The notes under the pieces are model-generated. The model saw only the letters and a program-made list of their open reading frames with translations, searched no databases and was not told the DNA's origin. From Collinsella sp. (GTDB lineage: Bacteria > Actinomycetota > Coriobacteriia > Coriobacteriales > Coriobacteriaceae): a DNA stretch of 64,000 nucleotides. This document shows positions 59,809 to 64,000 of the stretch, one piece after another; position 1 is the first letter of the stretch, and each line of letters opens with the position of its first letter. The position numbers and the translations under genes are program-made. Where the stretch lies: contig JAHAGQ010000002.1 of NCBI GenBank assembly GCA_018373675.1, positions 1 through 64,000 on the forward strand, read 5' to 3'.

Positions 59809-60741
59809 CTAGCAGACCTGGCGAACCTCGATGTGCTTCTTATATTCGTCCACCTTGGCAAAATCACCCAGACCGGGGCACTCGACCACGTTGGCGCCAG
59901 TGGCCATCGAAAGGCGCAGGGCGTCCTCGACGCGCTCGGGGGCGTCGTGCCACACGGACAGGAAGGCAGCGAGCGAGGAATCGCCGGCGCACACAGTCGA
60001 CAGCAGCTTGACGTCGAAGGTGCGGTTGGCAAACCAGATATGCTCGCCGTTGGAGAAGTACGCACCGGCGCCACCAAGGGTCAGCAGCACGTTCTTGGCG
60101 CCCTTGGCGTGCAGCTCGGCCATAGCGCCCTTGACGGACTCGTCGCCACCACCGCTCACCTTGATGCCAAAGATGTCAAGCAGCTCGTCGTCATTGGGCT
60201 TGATCAGCAGTGGCTCCAGAGCAATGAGGTCTGCCAGCTGATGGCTCGAGATATCGAGCACGAACTCGGCGCCCTTTGCCTTCACGCGACGCAGGACCTC
60301 GGCCAAGAAGCCCTCGGAAGTGTTGGGAGGCAGCGAGCCGCTGATGACCAGGCAGGTCATGTCATCGAGCGAATCGATAAGTTCAAACATCTCCTGCTCG
60401 TTGGCCTCATTGATGGCGTCACCGGCATTGACCATGTTGTACTCGGTGTCGGGACCGGCGTTGAGGAACACATTGACGCGCGTAATACCGTCGGTCCACA
60501 CGGGCTTGACGGGCACGCCCAGGGCCTCGGCGCCCTTAACGATAAACTCACCCGAGAAGCCGGCGAAGAAACCCAGGATCGTGGTGTCGACACCATAGTG
60601 GTCAAGCGTAAACGAGACGTTGAGGCCCTTGCCGTTGGGCGTGTAGACGGCATTGCGGGTACGCGTGACGGTATTGGGAGTAAGGCCGTCGCAGGCGATG
60701 TTGTAGTCAATGGCGGGATTTGCAGTGAGCGTGTAAATCAT
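59809..60741 (-). CDS. fruK: 1-phosphofructokinase-like PfkB kinase (paralog 1)
   Basis: 310 residues. IYTLTANPAIDYNI at the N-terminus, PNGKGLNVSFTLDHYGVDTT, GVPVKPVWTDGITRVNVF and CLVISGSLPPN are typical of 1-phosphofructokinase/tagatose-6-phosphate kinases. The catalytic motif, usually GAGD, reads VCAGDSSLAAFL here. AAAGGAAC precedes ATG 60741. It lies downstream of ptsH-ptsI and a second paralog, suggesting use of PTS-imported sugar phosphates; no fructose-specific permease is in the window. Confidence 0.9.
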   Translation of the reverse strand: MIYTLTANPAIDYNIACDGLTPNTVTRTRNAVYTPNGKGLNVSFTLDHYGVDTTILGFFAGFSGEFIVKGAEALGVPVKPVWTDGITRVNVFLNAGPDTEYNMVNAGDAINEANEQEMFELIDSLDDMTCLVISGSLPPNTSEGFLAEVLRRVKAKGAEFVLDISSHQLADLIALEPLLIKPNDDELLDIFGIKVSGGGDESVKGAMAELHAKGAKNVLLTLGGAGAYFSNGEHIWFANRTFDVKLLSTVCAGDSSLAAFLSVWHDAPERVEDALRLSMATGANVVECPGLGDFAKVDEYKKHIEVRQVC

Positions 60742-60870
60742 GAATGTTCCTTTCACGAAGCAACGTGTTAATGAAAGTATATTCCACGCATCGGTAAAAG
60801 GCTAGGACAACTCGGCGAACGGTGTGGAAGCGCTGAAGCACGGCGGGACACCTCTCCCCCGTGGCGGAAC

Positions 60871-60902
60871 AAAAAGGCGCCCCAGCCGAAACCGGGGCGC
60901 CA
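60871..60902 (-). terminator. Terminator after the second sugar kinase gene
   Basis: GGCGCCCC (60876-60883) pairs with GGGGCGCC (60894-60901); TTTTTG follows on the minus strand. Confidence 0.88.
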
Positions 60903-60929
60903 CATGCGCACGAATATGTCGCGTTTCAA

Positions 60930-61862
60930 TTACTGACGATCGAGCTTGCGGACAGCAACGCGCTTGCTGTACTCGTCAACGTGACCAAAGTCGCCAATGC
61001 CGACGGACTCGGCAACGTTGGCGCCGATGGCCATAGCGAGCTTCATGGCCTCCTCGACGTTGTCGCGATCCCTGTACCACTTGTGCAGGAACGCAGCGAG
61101 GGTGCAGTCGCCGGCGCAGACGGAAGAGACCAGCTTGATGTTGAACTCACGCTTGGCGTACCAGATGTCCTCGCCGTTGGAGAAGTAAGCGTCGCCGCGG
61201 CTACCACGGGTGAGCAGCACGTTCTGAACGCCAGCGTCGTGAGCCATCTTCATGGCAACGCGAACCTCGTCGTCGGTGTCGACCGGCACGCCGAAGATGG
61301 CTTTCATCTCGTGATGGTTCGGCTTGATGAGCAGCGGCTTCTTGTGAGCGAGCTCCTTGAGCTTGTCGGAGGACAGGTCCAGGACGACGTCGGCACCACG
61401 AGCCTGAGCGTGCTCCATGACCTTAGCCAGGAAGTCAGGCGTAGCTTTGGGAGGCACGGAGCCGGAGACGATCAGGCACTCAAGATCGCCCGCGGTATCC
61501 AGGATGTTGTAGAGCTCCTCCTGGTGCTGCGGCGTGATCGGAGCACCCGGGTTCAGGATGCCGTACTCGTGCTGGCCATCGTTGACGTAGGTGTTGATGC
61601 GCGTGATACCGTCGGTCCAGACCGGGCGGCACAGGCAGCCCAGGTTCATGACCTCCTCGACGATGAACTTGCCCGTGAAGCCAGCGAAGAAGCCGAGCGC
61701 GACGGTGTCGACGCCCATTTTCTTAAAGGCGAAGGACACGTCGAGGCCCTTGCCGTTAGCCGTGTAGCTGGCCGAGCCGGTGCGGACGTTCTCGTCGGGC
61801 TCGAGCGGAGAGCTCGAAACCGTCATGTCGACAGCCGGGTTAGCGGTTAGCGTGTAGAACAT
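60930..61862 (-). CDS. 1-phosphofructokinase-like PfkB kinase (paralog 2)
   Basis: 310 residues, clearly a paralog of the downstream kinase. FYTLTANPAVDMTVS, TANGKGLDVSFAFKKMGVDT, RPVWTDGITRINTYVND and CLIVSGSVPPK match the PfkB/LacC group. The catalytic motif reads VCAGDCTLAAFL. AGGGGGT is upstream of ATG 61862. It follows ptsI by 74 bp containing a CCGCGTGG/CCACGCGG hairpin. Substrate (fructose 1-phosphate, tagatose 6-phosphate or another) cannot be told. Confidence 0.88.
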   Translation of the reverse strand: MFYTLTANPAVDMTVSSSPLEPDENVRTGSASYTANGKGLDVSFAFKKMGVDTVALGFFAGFTGKFIVEEVMNLGCLCRPVWTDGITRINTYVNDGQHEYGILNPGAPITPQHQEELYNILDTAGDLECLIVSGSVPPKATPDFLAKVMEHAQARGADVVLDLSSDKLKELAHKKPLLIKPNHHEMKAIFGVPVDTDDEVRVAMKMAHDAGVQNVLLTRGSRGDAYFSNGEDIWYAKREFNIKLVSSVCAGDCTLAAFLHKWYRDRDNVEEAMKLAMAIGANVAESVGIGDFGHVDEYSKRVAVRKLDRQ

Positions 61863-61936
61863 TTACAGTACCCCCTGTATATGTGAGGGCCGCGTGGCCG
61901 GCCCATTCCAACCACGCGGTTACCTCTGATACCAAA

Positions 61937-63640
61937 TTAGCGAGCTGCGGACTCGAGCAGTGCCTTGACCTCGGCGGCGGTGTTGCAGGCGAGTGCCTTC
62001 TCGGCAAGCTCGTCGCACTCGGCCTTGGTCCACTGGCTGATGGTCTTGCGGGCGCGCAGGATCGACGGAGCGCTCATCGAGAACTCCTCCAGGCCCCAGC
62101 TGATCAGCAGCGGCTCGAGCAGCGGATCGGCAGCGGCCTCGCCGCACATACCGACCATGATGCCGGCCTTCACGCCGCTCTCGATGATGTTCTTGAGCGA
62201 GCGGAGCACGGCGGGATAGTAAACCTGGTACAGGTTGGAGATGGTGTCGTTACCACGGTCGGCGCACATGGTGTAGCCGATCAGGTCGTTGGTGCCGATG
62301 GAGAAGAAGTCGGCGACCTCGGCAAGACGGTCTGCGAGCAGCGAAGCGGCGGGCGTCTCGACCATGATGCCGACCTCGATGTTCTCGTTGAACTTGCGAC
62401 CCTCTTCGGTCAGCTCGGCCTTGCACTGCTCGACGAGCTCCTTGACAGCCAAGACCTCCTCGACGCAGGTGACGAGCGGGATCATGATCTTGACGTCACC
62501 GAAGGCGCTAGCGCGCAGCAGAGCGCGGAGCTGGACCTTGTACTGGTCGGGATTGGCCAGGCAGTAACGCACGGCGCGGAAGCCCATGAAGGGGTTGTCT
62601 TCCTTGACCATATGCAGATACGGAATCTCCTTGTCGCCACCCACATCGAGCGTGCGGATGATGACCGGAGCACCCTTGAGCGCGCTGGCGACCTTACGGT
62701 AGGCGTTGAACTGCTCCTCCTCGGAAGGAAGCTCAGCGGAGTCCATGAACAGGAACTCGGAGCGGAACAGACCGATAGCCTCGGCGTCGTGATCGAGCGC
62801 GTTGGGCACGTCATCGGGGTTGCCGATGTTGCAGGCGATGATCTTCTTGATGCCATCGGCAGTCACGGACGGCTTGCCACGGAAGGCCTCGAGGGCTGCC
62901 TTCTCGGCAGCGAAGGCCTCGGCCTTGGCGGTGTAGGCGGCGAGCGTCTCCTCGTCGGGATCGGCCTCGACGATACCCTTGCCGCCGTCGACGACAACGG
63001 TCATGCCGTTGCGCAGTGCGGTGCAGCTGTTGGAGACCGAAAGGACAGCCGGGATCTCGAGGGCGCGCGCAATGATCGCGGAGTGCGACGTGCGGCCACC
63101 GGTCTCGGTGACGATACCGGCAACGTGGGCCTTATCGATCGTGGCGGTCATGGACGGCGTGAGGTCGTGCACGACAACGACAGTGTTCTCGGGCAGGACG
63201 GAGAGGTCGACGACCTCCTTGCCCAGCAGCTCGGCCAGAATACCGGTGCGGATGTCGGCGATGTCAGCCGCGCGAAGACGGAACATCTCGTCGTCCATGG
63301 ACAGGAACATGTTCTCGAACATGGTCGAGGTGTCCATGAGCGCCTGCTCGGCGCAGGTACCGCCGTCAATGGCGGCGTTGATGGCGTCGGTCATGCCCGG
63401 ATCCTGAGCCAGAACAATGTGTCCGCTCATGATCTCGGCCTCGGCCTCGCCCACCGTCTCCTTCATGTGGTCGGCCTGAGCCTGGGTCTTCTCGCAGAAG
63501 ACCGAAAGAGCGGACTGATAGCGCTCCTTCTCTGCTGCCGAATCAGCAACCTCGTGCGGCTCAAACGTCAAGTCGGGATCGACGGCGACCATGACGGTGC
63601 CGATACCGATGCCCTCGGAAGCGTTGACTCCCTGATACAT
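61937..63640 (-). CDS. ptsI: Phosphoenolpyruvate-protein phosphotransferase (PTS enzyme I)
   Basis: 567 residues. It starts the PTS phosphate relay by taking phosphate from phosphoenolpyruvate. YQGVNASEGIGIGTVMV starts the chain; GGRTSHSAIIARALEIPAV holds the phosphorylated histidine. The C-terminal barrel has GLFRSEFLFMD, MGFRAVRYCL, MVETPAASLLADRL, SIGTNDLIGYTMCADRGN and VGMCGEAAADPLL. I chose ATG 63640 since GAGAGGA lies 6-7 nt upstream; upstream in-frame codons at 63646 and 63694 are less likely. Confidence 0.96.
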   Translation of the reverse strand: MYQGVNASEGIGIGTVMVAVDPDLTFEPHEVADSAAEKERYQSALSVFCEKTQAQADHMKETVGEAEAEIMSGHIVLAQDPGMTDAINAAIDGGTCAEQALMDTSTMFENMFLSMDDEMFRLRAADIADIRTGILAELLGKEVVDLSVLPENTVVVVHDLTPSMTATIDKAHVAGIVTETGGRTSHSAIIARALEIPAVLSVSNSCTALRNGMTVVVDGGKGIVEADPDEETLAAYTAKAEAFAAEKAALEAFRGKPSVTADGIKKIIACNIGNPDDVPNALDHDAEAIGLFRSEFLFMDSAELPSEEEQFNAYRKVASALKGAPVIIRTLDVGGDKEIPYLHMVKEDNPFMGFRAVRYCLANPDQYKVQLRALLRASAFGDVKIMIPLVTCVEEVLAVKELVEQCKAELTEEGRKFNENIEVGIMVETPAASLLADRLAEVADFFSIGTNDLIGYTMCADRGNDTISNLYQVYYPAVLRSLKNIIESGVKAGIMVGMCGEAAADPLLEPLLISWGLEEFSMSAPSILRARKTISQWTKAECDELAEKALACNTAAEVKALLESAAR

Positions 63641-63695
63641 TCCCATTCCTCTCTCCGTGTCATGTGATAAAGCGTTTTGCCATATCCATGACAAA

Positions 63696-63730
63696 AGAGC
63701 GCAGTTACCTTACAACAGGTCACTGCGCCC
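63696..63730 (-). terminator. Hairpin with short T-run between ptsH and ptsI
   Basis: GCGCAGTTACC (63699-63709) pairs with GGTCACTGCGC (63718-63728) with one mismatch; TCTTTTG follows on the minus strand. Likely an attenuating terminator that lowers ptsI expression relative to ptsH. Confidence 0.6.
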
Positions 63731-63773
63731 CCAAATATGAACTTAGTTGTTCAACATGCGACCCGTTTGAGTT

Positions 63774-64000
63774 CTACTCGCCAAGACCGCTCTTGATGAG
63801 CTCGATGGCAGCAGCCAGAGCCTCGGCCTCGTCGGCGCCGTCGCACTTGACCTCGACCTCGGTACCGCAGGGGATACCAGCAGCCATGAGGGCCATCGGG
63901 GACTTGCCGTTGACCTCCTTCTCGGGGGTGACGACCGTCACGTCACAGGCGTACTTGCCCATGGTGGAGGCGAACAGACCAGCCGGACGCATGTGCAGAC
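63774..64000 (-). CDS. ptsH: Phosphocarrier protein HPr, 5' part cut by window edge
   Basis: The visible 74 residues begin with LHMRPAGLFASTM, where the His is the phosphorylated residue (usual motif GLHARPA). Further on are VNGKSPMALMAAGIPCGTEV with the conserved serine region (Ser46-like) and a C-terminal helix ending ELIKSGLGE. HPr passes phosphate from enzyme I to sugar permeases. The first 13 or so residues lie outside the window. Confidence 0.93.
   Translation of the reverse strand, partial: LHMRPAGLFASTMGKYACDVTVVTPEKEVNGKSPMALMAAGIPCGTEVEVKCDGADEAEALAAAIELIKSGLGE

Overview
The window looks like a chromosome segment of a high-GC gut actinobacterium of the class Coriobacteriia, most likely Collinsella or a close relative. 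This is judged from gene content, codon use and general resemblance; no database search was possible. Supporting features are a complete glgBPCDA glycogen cluster, a NusG paralog heading a surface-polysaccharide locus, a general PTS (ptsH, ptsI) and an anaerobic-type cobalamin locus.

Layout. From 1 to 1.2 kb, on the minus strand, lies the start of a surface-polysaccharide operon: a LoaP-like NusG paralog, then a truncated priming sugar transferase. Upstream is about 0.9 kb without a gene, containing a strong leader hairpin and a palindrome, and then tRNA-Ala(GGC). From 2.2 to 3.6 kb lie thiamine diphosphokinase and a HAD hydrolase. From 3.9 to 17 kb, on the plus strand, is a glycogen and alpha-glucan module: glgB, glgP, glgC, glgD, glgA and a GH13-GH77 fusion. 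GlgA carries a very long, and GlgB a shorter, Lys/Ala-rich tail. TGGTAAAAC-type operator-like sites precede glgB and the fusion gene. From 17 to 28 kb is housekeeping: a zinc-ribbon protein, rsmB, fmt, def, priA, gltX, metK and L-serine dehydratase. The gaps between these genes hold several large, mutually different palindromic elements. From 28 to 33.6 kb lie an L,D-transpeptidase and a MacAB-like adaptor, ATPase and permease operon.

From 33.67 to 55.76 kb is a cobalamin island. One minus-strand operon, mostly with overlapping stop and start codons, runs cbiF-cbiD-cbiL(deleted)-cbiG-cbiH-cbiET-cbiA-cobT-cobU-cobS-(cobU-like/cobC)-cbiB-cobD-cbiP-cobO-cbiC-cbiJ. Divergently, a plus-strand operon starts from a near-consensus promoter and a cobalamin riboswitch and encodes a lipoprotein CbiK chelatase, a small lipoprotein and a BtuFCD-type importer. 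Transposase scraps border the island on both sides, IS21-like on the left and IS3-like on the right, which suggests acquisition or rearrangement through insertion sequences. The cbiL reading frame has lost its central part, so the pathway as encoded here lacks the precorrin-2 C20-methyltransferase.

From 55.8 to 64 kb, on the minus strand, are a TetR regulator, a flippase-like membrane protein, two tandem near-identical tRNA-Glu(CTC) genes, cca, two 1-phosphofructokinase-like sugar kinases, ptsI and the 3' part of ptsH.

The points most worth following up are the cobalamin island with its deleted cbiL and exported CbiK-importer module, the cationic tails on the glycogen enzymes, the LoaP leader hairpin, and the intergenic palindromes, one of which occurs as two 65-bp copies.
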